Positions 7,845-16,479 of a DNA stretch of 64,000 bases are shown here, piece after piece. Below the pieces are notes generated by a model that made no database searches, had not been told where the DNA came from, and saw only the letters and a program-made list of their open reading frames with translations. The stretch's first letter is position 1. Each line of letters begins with the position of its first letter. The stretch comes from Brenneria corticis. Its GTDB lineage: Bacteria; Pseudomonadota; Gammaproteobacteria; Enterobacterales; Enterobacteriaceae. The translations under genes were made by a program, and so were the position numbers. Location of the stretch: NCBI RefSeq assembly GCF_003115855.1, contig NZ_KZ819087.1, positions 1-64,000 on the forward strand. Direction: 5' to 3'.

Positions 7845-8651
7845 TTATGAACGCGTTGCCGCTTTCATTGTGCTGACGAAGGCGTGGAGCTGCGCCAGCA
7901 TTTCGTCGGGCTGATGCTGATTTTTTTCGATAATCTTGACGATCGCCGAACCCGAGATCGCCCCGGCGGCGCCGGCGGCCAGTGATTCCCGTACCTGTGA
8001 GGGCTCTGAAATACCGAATCCTTGCAACGGCGGCGCCGCATGGTATTCATGCAGTTTGGCAATCAGATGATGAAGCGGCAGCTGCGCCCGTTTTTCCGCG
8101 CCGGTTACCCCCGCACGCGACAATAAATAGGTATAGCCGCGGCCGTAGGAGGCAATTTCGCGCAGCAGGTCGTCATCCGCATTGGGCGGACAGATAAAAA
8201 TCGGCGCGATGCCGTGGCGCTGGGCGGCGGCGCGGAACGGGGCGGACTCTTCAACCGGAACGTCGGCGACCAGCACCGAGTCAACGCCGACCCGGGCGCA
8301 ACGCTGATAAAACTCGTCAATGCCGTTGCTGAACACCAGATTGGCATACATCAGCAGGCCGACGGGAATATCAGGGTATTTCTGGCGGATGGCGGCAAGC
8401 ATTTCAAAGCAGTGGCCGGGGGTGACGCCGGCGGCGAATGCGCGCAGCGTGGCATCCTGAATCGTCGGTCCATCTGCCAGCGGATCGGAAAAGGGGATAC
8501 CCAGCTCCAGCGCGTCGGCGCCGGCGGCGATCAGGGTATCAATGATTTTCAGCGACTGCTCGGGCGACGGGTCGCCCAGCGTGACAAAGGGGACGAATGC
8601 GCCTTCTTTATTGTCGGCCAGACGTTTGAACAGGTGTTGATAGCGCTCCAT
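7845..8651 (-). CDS. trpA: Tryptophan synthase alpha chain
   Basis: TrpA cleaves indole-3-glycerol phosphate to indole and glyceraldehyde 3-phosphate and channels indole to TrpB in an alpha2-beta2 complex. The 268-residue TIM barrel shows both catalytic acids, in ALELGIPFSDPLADGP (Glu and Asp), and the phosphate-binding GFGISEPSQV and SGSAIVK loops. Its ATG overlaps the trpB stop by one base (TAATG), which gives translational coupling and equal subunit supply. It is the last gene of the trp operon. Confidence 0.98.
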   Translation of the reverse strand: MERYQHLFKRLADNKEGAFVPFVTLGDPSPEQSLKIIDTLIAAGADALELGIPFSDPLADGPTIQDATLRAFAAGVTPGHCFEMLAAIRQKYPDIPVGLLMYANLVFSNGIDEFYQRCARVGVDSVLVADVPVEESAPFRAAAQRHGIAPIFICPPNADDDLLREIASYGRGYTYLLSRAGVTGAEKRAQLPLHHLIAKLHEYHAAPPLQGFGISEPSQVRESLAAGAAGAISGSAIVKIIEKNQHQPDEMLAQLHAFVSTMKAATRS

Positions 8652-9841
8652 TAAATTTCTCCCCGAGCTTTCAGAATATCGTGAACGGTAAATATGTCTT
8701 TATCGCCGCGGCCGGACAGGTTGACCACCAGAATCTGCTCTTTCTGCGGTTCCTGCTTGATCATTTTCAGCGCATAGGCCAGCGCGTGGGAGGACTCCAG
8801 CGCCGGGATAATGCCTTCATGGCGGGAGAGTTCCTTAAACGCCTCCAGCGCTTCGTCATCGGTAATAGACACATAGTCGGCCCGGCCGATGCTGTTCAGA
8901 TAGGCGTGCTGAGGGCCGACGGACGGGAAGTCCAGGCCGGCTGAAATCGAATAGGATTCTTCGATCTGCCCGTCCGCGGTCTGCATCATCGGCGACTTCA
9001 TGCCGAAGTAGATGCCGACGCGTCCGTGCTTGAGCGGCGCGCCGTGTTGCCCGGTTTCAATCCCCAGCCCGGCGGGTTCGACGCCGATCAGGCGGACGGC
9101 GCTGTCATCGATAAAGTCGGCGAACATACCGATGGAGTTGGAGCCGCCGCCCACGCACGCCAGTAGCGCATCGGGCAGTCGGCCTTCTCTTTCCAGCATC
9201 TGGGTTTTTATTTCTTCGCCGATCATGCGCTGAAACTCGCGCACGATGGTGGGGAAGGGATGCGGACCCGCCGCCGTGCCCAGCAGGTAATGCGCCTTCT
9301 CATAGCTGCCGGACCAGTCGCGCAGCGCTTCGTTGCAGGCGTCTTTCAGGGTGGCGGAGCCGCTGTGAACCGGGATGACTTCGGCGCCCATCAGGCGCAT
9401 ACGGAATACGTTGGGGGACTGGCGTTCAACGTCCTTGGCGCCCATATAGATGCGGCATTTCAATCCCAGCAGGGCGCAGGCCAGCGCGGTGGCGACGCCG
9501 TGTTGGCCGGCGCCGGTTTCGGCGATAATCTCGCTTTTCCCCATCCGCTGGGCCAGCAGCGCCTGTCCCAGCACCTGGTTGGTTTTGTGCGCGCCGCCGT
9601 GCAGCAAGTCTTCACGCTTCAGGTACAGCTTGGTGCGCGTGCCCTTGGTCAGGTTTTTACACAGGGTCAGCGCGGTGGGGCGTCCGGCATAGTTTTTCAG
9701 CAGATCGGTAAATTCGGCCTGAAACCCGGGATCCTGCTGCGCGCCGACAAAGGCTTCTTCCAGTTGGCGCAGGGCCGGGACAAGGATCTGCGGCACATAC
9801 TGCCCGCCGAATTCGCCAAAGTACGGATTAAGTAAAGTCAT
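8651..9841 (-). CDS. trpB: Tryptophan synthase beta chain
   Basis: TrpB is the pyridoxal-phosphate enzyme that condenses indole with serine to give tryptophan. The 396 residues contain the PLP lysine in GGAHKTNQVLGQAL (about residue 87), the substrate loop AETGAGQHGVA, and the PLP-phosphate loop CVGGGSNSIGMF. Length and motifs are those of a functional family member. A 57-base gap separates it from trpC, and it overlaps trpA by one base. Confidence 0.98.
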   Translation of the reverse strand: MTLLNPYFGEFGGQYVPQILVPALRQLEEAFVGAQQDPGFQAEFTDLLKNYAGRPTALTLCKNLTKGTRTKLYLKREDLLHGGAHKTNQVLGQALLAQRMGKSEIIAETGAGQHGVATALACALLGLKCRIYMGAKDVERQSPNVFRMRLMGAEVIPVHSGSATLKDACNEALRDWSGSYEKAHYLLGTAAGPHPFPTIVREFQRMIGEEIKTQMLEREGRLPDALLACVGGGSNSIGMFADFIDDSAVRLIGVEPAGLGIETGQHGAPLKHGRVGIYFGMKSPMMQTADGQIEESYSISAGLDFPSVGPQHAYLNSIGRADYVSITDDEALEAFKELSRHEGIIPALESSHALAYALKMIKQEPQKEQILVVNLSGRGDKDIFTVHDILKARGEI

Positions 9842-9898
9842 AATATTCCTGTCTTCTATCGATTTTAAATGGCGTAGTGCGCTTACGGAACAAGGGGG

Positions 9899-11260
9899 TT
9901 ATAGCGTCCGTAACGCCTGAAAAACAGCCGCGATTCGCTGCGGATCTTTTTGGCCGGGCTGACTTTCCACCCCGGAGTTGAAGTCCAGTCCGGCGCACCC
10001 CAGTTGGGCGGCCTGCCCGCAGTTGTCCGCATTCAAACCGCCGGCCAATAGCACGTTGTCCAGATTCTGGCCCTGGAGCAGCGACCAGTCAAAGGTTCGG
10101 CCGCTGCCGCCCTGGGCGTTATCCAGCACATAGCGATCGATATGCGGCAGATCCCTTTGCGGCATATCGCCGGCGATGCTCAGCGCCTTCCAGATTTGGC
10201 AGTCGGCGGGCAGCCGTTGGCGTAATTCAGTCACGGTGAGCGCATCTTCGTCGCCGTGCAACTGCACCGCCGCCAGACGCAACTGTTTGGCCGTATCGAC
10301 GATACGTTCGACCGGCGCATTGCGGAACACGCCGACATAGCGCAGCGGCGCGCCGTCGATAACGCCGGCGGCCTGCTCAAGCGTGACGCGGCGCGGCGAG
10401 GCGTCGACGAAAATCAGACCGCCGTAGACGGCGCCGGCCTGATAGGCCGCCTGGGCGTCTGCGGCGCGGGTCAGGCCGCAGACTTTGTTTTCCCCCAGGA
10501 TAACGCGGCGCACCGCCAGCGTCAGGTCCGGTTCGGACATCAATGAACTGCCGATGAGAAAACCGTCGGCAAAGCGGCTCAGTTCGCGGATCTGCGCATG
10601 ACGGTGAATCCCCGACTCGCAGATAACGGTAACGCCCTCCGGCAGGCGCGGCGCCAGCCGGCGGGTACGGTCGAGATCGATGGAGAGATCGCGCAGGTCG
10701 CGGTTATTGATGCCCACCACGCGCGCCTCCAGTTGGATCGCGCGCTGCAGCTCTTCCTCGTTGCTGGCCTCGGTCAGGACCCCCAGCTTCAGGCTATGGG
10801 CGACGGCGGACAGCTGGCGATATTGACTATCGTCCAAAACGGATAGCATCAGCAGAATGGCGTCGGCCTGGTAATAGCGCGCCAGATAGATCTGATACTC
10901 CGAAATGATAAAGTCTTTACACAGCACCGGCTGATGAACCGCCGCGCTGACCTGCGGCAGAAAAGCGAAGTCGCCCTGAAAATATTTTTCGTCTGTCAGT
11001 ACCGAAATGGCCGAGGCGTAGTCTTTATAGGTCTCGGCGATTTTCACCGGATCGAAATCGTCGCGAATCAATCCTTTTGAAGGGGAGGCTTTTTTACACT
11101 CCAGAATAAACGCCGGCCTGTTCTGCCGCAGGGCCTGATAAAAATCCCGCTGGCTGGGCGTCACCTGGTGGCGAAAAGTAGACAGCGGCTGTTGCTGCTG
11201 GCGTGCCGCGACCCATATGGTTTTATCACGTACTATTTGGTTCAGAATGGTTTCCTGCAT
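9899..11260 (-). CDS. trpC: Bifunctional indole-3-glycerol phosphate synthase / phosphoribosylanthranilate isomerase
   Basis: A two-domain fusion catalysing two consecutive steps of tryptophan synthesis. Residues about 1-255 are the indole-3-glycerol phosphate synthase (FILECKKASPSKGLI, LCKDFIISEYQIYLAR, VVGINNRDL). Residues about 256-453 are the isomerase (KVCGLTRAADAQAAYQAGA with the catalytic Cys, QLHGDE, LLAGGLNADN, GLDFNSGVE). The fusion is normal in enteric bacteria. It lies 7 bases after trpD. Confidence 0.98.
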   Translation of the reverse strand: MQETILNQIVRDKTIWVAARQQQQPLSTFRHQVTPSQRDFYQALRQNRPAFILECKKASPSKGLIRDDFDPVKIAETYKDYASAISVLTDEKYFQGDFAFLPQVSAAVHQPVLCKDFIISEYQIYLARYYQADAILLMLSVLDDSQYRQLSAVAHSLKLGVLTEASNEEELQRAIQLEARVVGINNRDLRDLSIDLDRTRRLAPRLPEGVTVICESGIHRHAQIRELSRFADGFLIGSSLMSEPDLTLAVRRVILGENKVCGLTRAADAQAAYQAGAVYGGLIFVDASPRRVTLEQAAGVIDGAPLRYVGVFRNAPVERIVDTAKQLRLAAVQLHGDEDALTVTELRQRLPADCQIWKALSIAGDMPQRDLPHIDRYVLDNAQGGSGRTFDWSLLQGQNLDNVLLAGGLNADNCGQAAQLGCAGLDFNSGVESQPGQKDPQRIAAVFQALRTL

Positions 11261-11267
11261 AACTGCT

Positions 11268-12266
11268 TTATCCTCTGGCGGCCAGCGCGGTGACGCGTTG
11301 GTAGGCCTGTCCGCTATGAATTACCGCTAACGCCTGCTGCGCGTTGTGACGCAAATCTTCCTGCCCGAACAGCTTCAGCAGCACCGCCACGTTGGCGGCC
11401 ACGGCGGCGTTGTGCGCCGGTTCTCCCTTACCTTGCAGCAGGGCGGCCAGAATATCACGGTTTTCTTCCGGCGAACCGCCCTGTAACGCGGAGAGCGGGT
11501 AGCTGTCCAGACCGAAGTCCTGGTGCGTCAGTTGGTAGGTTGCAATATCGCCGTCGCGCAGCTCGGCGATTTGCGTCGGCGCATGAATGGCGACCTCGTC
11601 CATCCCGCCGCCGTGCACCACCGCCGCGCGCCGATAGCCCAGCACCTTCAGGGTTTCGGCGATAGGGAGCACCAGTTCGGGGCTATAAACGCCAATCAGC
11701 GCCAGCGGGGGACGCGCCGGGTTAACCAACGGCCCCAGCACGTTAAACAGCGTACGGGTTTTCAGCTGCTGGCGCACCGGCACCGCATGACGAAAGCCGG
11801 GATGATACTGCGGGGCGAATAAAAAACAGACGCCCAGGTCATCCAATGCCTGACGGGCCTGTTCCGCGGGCAGATCAAGCCGGATGCCGAACGCGGCCAG
11901 CAGGTCGGACGATCCCGAGCGGCTGGAAACGCCGCGGTTGCCGTGCTTGGCGATTTTTAGTCCGCAACCGGCCGCCACAAAGGCGCTGGCGGTGGAAATA
12001 TTGATGCTGTTGGTGCCGTCGCCGCCGGTGCCGACGATATCGGCAAACGGGTAGTCGGGACGGCGGAACGGCTGGGCATCCTCCAGCAGGGCCGTTGCCG
12101 CGCCGGCAATTTCTTCCGGGCGTTCGCCGCGAACTTTCATGGCGATCAGCGCCGCCGCCAACTGGCTGTTTTCCAACTCGCCGCGCACGACGGCGCCGAA
12201 CAGCGCCTGGCTCTCCTGCCGGTCGAGGATTTCAGCCTGATATAATTTCTCAAGAATATTTTGCAT
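11268..12266 (-). CDS. trpD: Anthranilate phosphoribosyltransferase
   Basis: TrpD transfers phosphoribosyl from PRPP to anthranilate. The 332-residue protein has the PRPP-binding GTGGDGTNSINIST motif, KHGNRGVSSRSGSSDLL, and the metal-binding GGGMDEVA. Unlike E. coli, where TrpG and TrpD are one polypeptide, this is a free-standing transferase with trpG as a separate gene 14 bases upstream. The split form is known from Serratia and the soft-rot genera, so it helps place the organism. Confidence 0.98.
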   Translation of the reverse strand: MQNILEKLYQAEILDRQESQALFGAVVRGELENSQLAAALIAMKVRGERPEEIAGAATALLEDAQPFRRPDYPFADIVGTGGDGTNSINISTASAFVAAGCGLKIAKHGNRGVSSRSGSSDLLAAFGIRLDLPAEQARQALDDLGVCFLFAPQYHPGFRHAVPVRQQLKTRTLFNVLGPLVNPARPPLALIGVYSPELVLPIAETLKVLGYRRAAVVHGGGMDEVAIHAPTQIAELRDGDIATYQLTHQDFGLDSYPLSALQGGSPEENRDILAALLQGKGEPAHNAAVAANVAVLLKLFGQEDLRHNAQQALAVIHSGQAYQRVTALAARG

Positions 12267-12280
12267 GATTTAGTCCTTTA

Positions 12281-12859
12281 CTATGCCAATGCCCAGTCCA
12301 GCGTCTGTTCGAGCAGACGCGCGCCGTGGGTGGTTAAAATGGATTCGGGATGAAACTGGAAGCCGCAAACGCGGTCGGCATCGTGGCGAACCGCCATCAC
12401 CATGTCATTAAAATGGGCGTTAACGGTCAGCGCCGCCGGGATCTTGCTGCCCACCAGCGAGTGATAGCGCGCCACCGGCAACGGATGGGGCAGCCCGGCG
12501 AACATCGCCTGCCCGTCATGATCGATGATGGACGCTTTGCCATGCAGAATTTCACCCGCCTGGCCCACATGGCCGCCATAGGCTTCCACAATCGCCTGAT
12601 GTCCCAGGCAGATGCCGATAATCGGCAGTTGACCGCGCAGGCTGCGCAGCAGCTCCGGCATACAGCCGGCCGCGGCCGGGGTTCCCGGACCGGGAGAGAG
12701 CATCAGCACCGGTCTTTCCATGTTCTTTAAACGCTGAATAATGGCGCCGCCCGGCAGATGGTTACGGTAAACCACCACCTGATGCCCGCTGGCGCGCAGT
12801 TGATCCACCAGATTGTAGGTGAATGAGTCGATATTATCGAGCAGTAGGATATCAGCCAT
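12281..12859 (-). CDS. trpG: Anthranilate synthase glutamine amidotransferase component
   Basis: TrpG is the class I amidotransferase that releases ammonia from glutamine for TrpE. The 192 residues carry the nucleophile Cys in GICLGHQAI, the His-Glu pair in FQFHPESI, and the oxyanion LSPGPGTP loop. Its start codon overlaps the trpE stop (TAATG), coupling the two subunits. It is not fused to trpD, unlike the E. coli gene. Confidence 0.98.
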   Translation of the reverse strand: MADILLLDNIDSFTYNLVDQLRASGHQVVVYRNHLPGGAIIQRLKNMERPVLMLSPGPGTPAAAGCMPELLRSLRGQLPIIGICLGHQAIVEAYGGHVGQAGEILHGKASIIDHDGQAMFAGLPHPLPVARYHSLVGSKIPAALTVNAHFNDMVMAVRHDADRVCGFQFHPESILTTHGARLLEQTLDWALA

Positions 12860-14421
12860 TAGAACAGCTCCTTCGCGTTATGCGCACTGGCGATGGCCCG
12901 CAGAACGGCCCGCGCTTTATTTCTTGTTTCATCGGCTTCCGCCTGCGGATCGGAATCCAGCACTACGCCGGCGCCGGCCTGAACCGTGGCGATGCCGTCT
13001 TCAACGTAGGCGGAGCGGATGACGATGCAGGTATCCAGATCGCCGTGGGCGGTGAAGTAGCCCACCGCGCCGCCATAGCTGCCGCGCCGCGTTTTTTCAC
13101 TGTCGGCAATCAGCTGCATGGCGCGCACTTTCGGCGCGCCGCTCAGCGTTCCCATATTCATGCAGGCGCAATAAGCGTGCAGTACGTCCAAATCTTCCCG
13201 CAGGGTACCCACCACGCGGGAGACCAGATGCATCACGAAAGAGTAACGGTCGACCTGGGTTAAATCGGCCACATAGCGGCTGCCGGGCTTACAGATGCGC
13301 GCCAGATCGTTGCGCGCCAGATCGACCAGCATCAGATGCTCGGACATCTCTTTATGGTCGGTGCGCATTTCCAGCTCGATACGGCTGTCGAGATCGCGAT
13401 CCAGCGTGCCGTCGGCGCGGCGTCCGCGCGGGCGGGTGCCGGCGATGGGATAGATTTGAATCTGACGGCTGTCGGCGTCGTATTTCAGCGAGCTTTCCGG
13501 CGAGGCGCCAAACAGCGTGAAGTCCTGATCCTGCATAAAAAACATATAAGGGCTGGGATTATTGTCCTTCAGGGTTTGGTAGGCCGCCAGCGGCGAGGGG
13601 CAAGGCAGGGAAAAGCGGCGCGACGGGACGACCTGAAAGATCTCGCCGAGGCGAATGGCCTGCTGCATCTGACTGACGACCTCGCCGAATGCCTCATCGC
13701 TCTGGTTACAGTCGAGCGCCATGCTGTCGATGGACTGATGCGGCAGCGCCGGCGCCGGTTGTTCCAACTGCTGTCGCAGCTGCGTCAGGCGCTGTTGCAG
13801 CCGCTGCCGCTCCGCGCCGTCCGGCGTAAAGAGGCTGGCCTGAAGAACCGTGGCCTGCCGCTGATGATCGAGTATCAGCAGCGTTTCCGCCAGGTAAAAG
13901 CAGAAATCCGGGCAGCGTTGCTGCTGGCTCAGCGCGGGTAAGGCTTCAAAACCGGCGACCAGATCGTAGGCAAACAGGCCGCCCAAAAACATCGCTTCGC
14001 GTTCATCCGCCGGGCATTCAACCAGCGTCAGGATGCTGCGCAGGGCGTCAAATACGGATAACGAGCGCAAACGGGAGTCTTCGTCCTGCTGGTTATCGAC
14101 CGGCGGAAAGGTCAATTCGCGGCCATTGGGGCGGGATTCCACCATCACCTCCGGCGGGAGGGCCTTATCCAGCAGCGGCAGCAAATTCGCGCCGTTGGCC
14201 GTCAGCGCCTGAATGGAAACCTGCTGACCGAGAGCGGTAACGCGCAGCGCGCTGTCGATAATCAACAGACTTTTCAGATTTTGTTTACTGTCGATTTCGG
14301 CCGACTCCAGCAGCAGCGTGGCGGGTCTGGCGCCGCAAAGCTGGTGAAATATCGCGCTGGGGTCGTTGCGGTAGACGGCCTCGGTACGCAGCAGCGCCAG
14401 TTTTGGTGGTGTTATATGCAT
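12859..14421 (-). CDS. trpE: Anthranilate synthase component I
   Basis: TrpE turns chorismate and ammonia into anthranilate and is the feedback-regulated first enzyme of the pathway. The 520 residues align with E. coli TrpE throughout. The tryptophan-binding LLLESAEIDSK motif is near residue 38, and the chorismate site includes NPSPYMFFMQD, IAGTRPRGRRADG and TLSGAPKVRAM. The frame opens 27 codons earlier, but the ATG at 14421 gives the E. coli length, has AGGT upstream, and avoids reading through the attenuator. It is the first structural gene of the operon. Confidence 0.98.
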   Translation of the reverse strand: MHITPPKLALLRTEAVYRNDPSAIFHQLCGARPATLLLESAEIDSKQNLKSLLIIDSALRVTALGQQVSIQALTANGANLLPLLDKALPPEVMVESRPNGRELTFPPVDNQQDEDSRLRSLSVFDALRSILTLVECPADEREAMFLGGLFAYDLVAGFEALPALSQQQRCPDFCFYLAETLLILDHQRQATVLQASLFTPDGAERQRLQQRLTQLRQQLEQPAPALPHQSIDSMALDCNQSDEAFGEVVSQMQQAIRLGEIFQVVPSRRFSLPCPSPLAAYQTLKDNNPSPYMFFMQDQDFTLFGASPESSLKYDADSRQIQIYPIAGTRPRGRRADGTLDRDLDSRIELEMRTDHKEMSEHLMLVDLARNDLARICKPGSRYVADLTQVDRYSFVMHLVSRVVGTLREDLDVLHAYCACMNMGTLSGAPKVRAMQLIADSEKTRRGSYGGAVGYFTAHGDLDTCIVIRSAYVEDGIATVQAGAGVVLDSDPQAEADETRNKARAVLRAIASAHNAKELF

Positions 14422-14451
14422 TATTGTTACCTGTATTGTTTTTTTGCCCAT

Positions 14452-14476
14452 AAAAAAGCCCGCTGGGTAAGCGGGC
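14452..14476 (-). terminator. trp attenuator terminator
   Basis: On the minus strand GCCCGCT and AGCGGGC form a stem with a 5-base loop, followed by six T residues. It lies between the Trp-rich leader peptide and trpE, which is the place and shape of the trp attenuator. Charged tRNA-Trp lets the ribosome finish the leader and the terminator form. Confidence 0.92.
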
Positions 14477-14515
14477 CTGGGGAAATCTGCATGTAATGAC
14501 AATAGCTATGCGTGA

Positions 14516-14572
14516 TTACTCCACCCGCCAAAGGGAAGAGCGCCACCAGCCAAGTTTCATCGTGTTTTGCAT
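14516..14572 (-). CDS. trpL: trp operon leader peptide
   Basis: A short reading frame giving MQNTMKLGWWRSSLWRVE (18 residues) with tandem Trp codons at positions 9-10 and a third Trp at 15. It lies between the trp promoter and the attenuator terminator. Stalling at the Trp codons when charged tRNA-Trp is scarce favours the antiterminator and readthrough into trpE. The start is uncertain: in-frame ATGs also lie at 14578, 14584 and 14587, and one at 14560 downstream. No strong ribosome-binding site decides between them. Confidence 0.88.
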   Translation of the reverse strand: MQNTMKLGWWRSSLWRVE

Positions 14573-14610
14573 CGCCATTATCATCATCTCGCTATCGGTA
14601 TGCTGAACTG

Positions 14611-14645
14611 CGTACTAGTAAACTAGTTCGCGGTTTGAAAGTCAA
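14611..14645 (-). promoter_or_regulatory. trp promoter and TrpR operator
   Basis: On the minus strand a -35 box TTGACT (14640-14645) and a -10 box TTTACT (14617-14622) are 17 bases apart. The -10 box lies inside the palindrome CGAACTAGTTTACTAGTACG (14611-14630), nearly identical to the E. coli trp operator bound by tryptophan-charged TrpR. Repression and attenuation should therefore act together, as in E. coli. Confidence 0.95.
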
Positions 14646-14768
14646 CAACAGGAATAACATTATTTTATCGGTGCGCGCAAAACGCATGCTGGGCGTGCGT
14701 TAACCCGGATGGACTGGAACTTCGTTACTATTTCGGCGGCGTTGGTGGCATCATAGCGCGCTCAAGCC

Positions 14769-15671
14769 ATGAACTCAGCCAGCAACGGGACACTATTTGT
14801 GCCACAAGAACTTCAAACGCCATCGTCTTTCGCGCTTTACGATCTGCATAGCCACACCACCGCCTCGGATGGGTTGCTGACCCCCGGCGAACTGGTGACC
14901 CGTGCGGCGGCGATGCGGGTCGGCATTCTGGCCATCACCGATCACGATACCACCGACGGACTGGCCGCCGCTCAACGGGCGATTGATGACCAGTCGCTGC
15001 CGTTACGGCTGATTCCCGGCGTGGAGATTTCCACCCAGTGGGAAAACCATGAAATTCATATAGTGGGGCTGGGCATGGATATTGGACACCCGGCCCTCTG
15101 TTCGCTTTTACGGCAACAGGCGCAATCCCGGCTGGCGCGAGCGGAGCAAATCGCCATCCGGCTTGAAAAAGCGCGCATTCCCGATGCGCTGGCCGGCGCC
15201 AGCCGCCTGGCGACCGGCGGGCAGATCACCCGCGGTCATTTCGCCCGCTTTCTGGTGGAACAAGGCGCAGCGCCGAATATCAATCAGGTGTTTAAAAAAT
15301 ATCTGGCAAAAGGGAAAACCGGATACGTCCCGCCGCAGTGGTGTACAATAAAGCAAGCGATTGATGCTATTCATCAATCTGGCGGCGTGGCGGTATTGGC
15401 GCATCCCGGACGTTATGATTTGACCGCCAAATGGCTGAAACGTCTGTTGACCGCGTTTGCGGATCACGGCGGCGTCGCCATGGAGGTGGCGCAATGCCAG
15501 CAGGCGCCGGATGAACGCACGCAGCTTGCCCGCTACGCCAGAGAGTTTGGCTTATTGGGGTCGCAGGGGTCGGATTTTCATCAGCCGTGCGCCTGGATTG
15601 AACTGGGGCGCAAGCTGTGGCTGCCCGCCGACGTGGAGCCGGTGTGGCATCACAGGGCGTTGGCGCAATAA
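14769..15671 (+). CDS. rnm: RNase AM (YciV/TrpH), PHP-family 5'-3' exoribonuclease
   Basis: A 300-residue PHP-domain enzyme that in E. coli trims 5' ends of rRNA precursors and degrades short oligonucleotides. The metal-binding motifs are all visible: DLHSHTTASDG, AITDHDTTDG, PGVEIST, LAHPGRYD and GSQGSDFH. Compared with E. coli it has about ten extra N-terminal residues before the PHP domain. It is divergent from the trp operon, sharing the 120-base region upstream of the trp operator, and is followed by yciO as in E. coli. Confidence 0.95.
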   Translation: MNSASNGTLFVPQELQTPSSFALYDLHSHTTASDGLLTPGELVTRAAAMRVGILAITDHDTTDGLAAAQRAIDDQSLPLRLIPGVEISTQWENHEIHIVGLGMDIGHPALCSLLRQQAQSRLARAEQIAIRLEKARIPDALAGASRLATGGQITRGHFARFLVEQGAAPNINQVFKKYLAKGKTGYVPPQWCTIKQAIDAIHQSGGVAVLAHPGRYDLTAKWLKRLLTAFADHGGVAMEVAQCQQAPDERTQLARYAREFGLLGSQGSDFHQPCAWIELGRKLWLPADVEPVWHHRALAQ

Positions 15672-15777
15672 TTTACTGAATATCACGGTAACGCCTGCCG
15701 GCATAAAATAATGGCGTTGCCGATTAGGCGGGAGAGGCGGTGTTTTCTCCCGTATTGCAGATGCAAGAGGTCGTGTC

Positions 15778-16398
15778 ATGAGTCAGTTTTTCTATATTCA
15801 TCCGCAGAATCCACAGCCCAGGCTTATCAAACAAGCGGTGGATTTTCTGCATAAGGGCGGGGTGATTGTCTATCCCACCGATTCCGGCTACGCGCTGGGA
15901 TGCATGTTGGGCGACAAAAATGCGATGGAGCGTATCTGTCGTATCCGCGATCTGGACAGCAACCACAATTTTACGCTGGTGTGCCGCGATCTGTCCGAGC
16001 TGTCCACCTATGCCTACGTCGATAATGCGGCGTTCCGGTTGATCAAAAATAATACGCCGGGCAACTACACCTTTATCCTCAAGGCCACGAAAGAAGTGCC
16101 GCGCCGCCTGATGAACGAAAAACGGAAAACCATCGGCCTGCGCGTTCCCTCCAATCCCATCGCGCTCTCGTTATTGGCCGCGCTGAACGAACCGCTGATG
16201 TCGACCACCTTGATGCTGCCGGGCAATGATTTTGCCGAATCCGACCCGGAAGAAATTCAGGAAAGGTTGGGAAAACTGGTCGATCTGGTGATTCACGGCG
16301 GCTTTCTCGGCCAGCAGCCCACGACGGTTATCGATTTAACCGACTCCTCCCCGCAGATTGTCCGTGAAGGCACCGGGGATATCACCCCTTTCCTGTAA
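15778..16398 (+). CDS. yciO: YciO, YrdC/Sua5-domain protein
   Basis: A 206-residue single-domain YrdC-like protein. The paralogues Sua5/TsaC make threonylcarbamoyl-AMP for tRNA t6A. YciO keeps the fold (LHKGGVIVYPTDSGYALGC, KTIGLRVPSNP, LPGNDFAESDPEE, PTTVIDL), but its physiological role is not clear. The start ATG at 15778 follows GAGGTCGTGTC. It is followed 81 bases later by nasR, in place of the genes found there in E. coli. Confidence 0.94.
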   Translation: MSQFFYIHPQNPQPRLIKQAVDFLHKGGVIVYPTDSGYALGCMLGDKNAMERICRIRDLDSNHNFTLVCRDLSELSTYAYVDNAAFRLIKNNTPGNYTFILKATKEVPRRLMNEKRKTIGLRVPSNPIALSLLAALNEPLMSTTLMLPGNDFAESDPEEIQERLGKLVDLVIHGGFLGQQPTTVIDLTDSSPQIVREGTGDITPFL

Positions 16399-16429
16399 AT
16401 ATTTAAACGTATCGGACCATCTTTGTCGC

Positions 16430-16445
16430 TGGCGTGTTAATTGCA
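16430..16445 (+). promoter_or_regulatory. Candidate sigma-54 promoter for nasR
   Basis: TGGC-N8-TTGCA has the invariant GG (-24) and GC (-12) at the correct 12-base offset for a sigma-54 promoter. It lies 35 bases upstream of the nasR ATG, which would give a leader of about 25 bases containing GGGAGTGAG as ribosome-binding site. The -24 element lacks the full TGGCAC. No clear NtrC site is visible just upstream, so this is a candidate only. Confidence 0.45.
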
Positions 16446-16479
16446 TCTTTCCGCCAGTGATATTTCGGGAGTGAGAACG

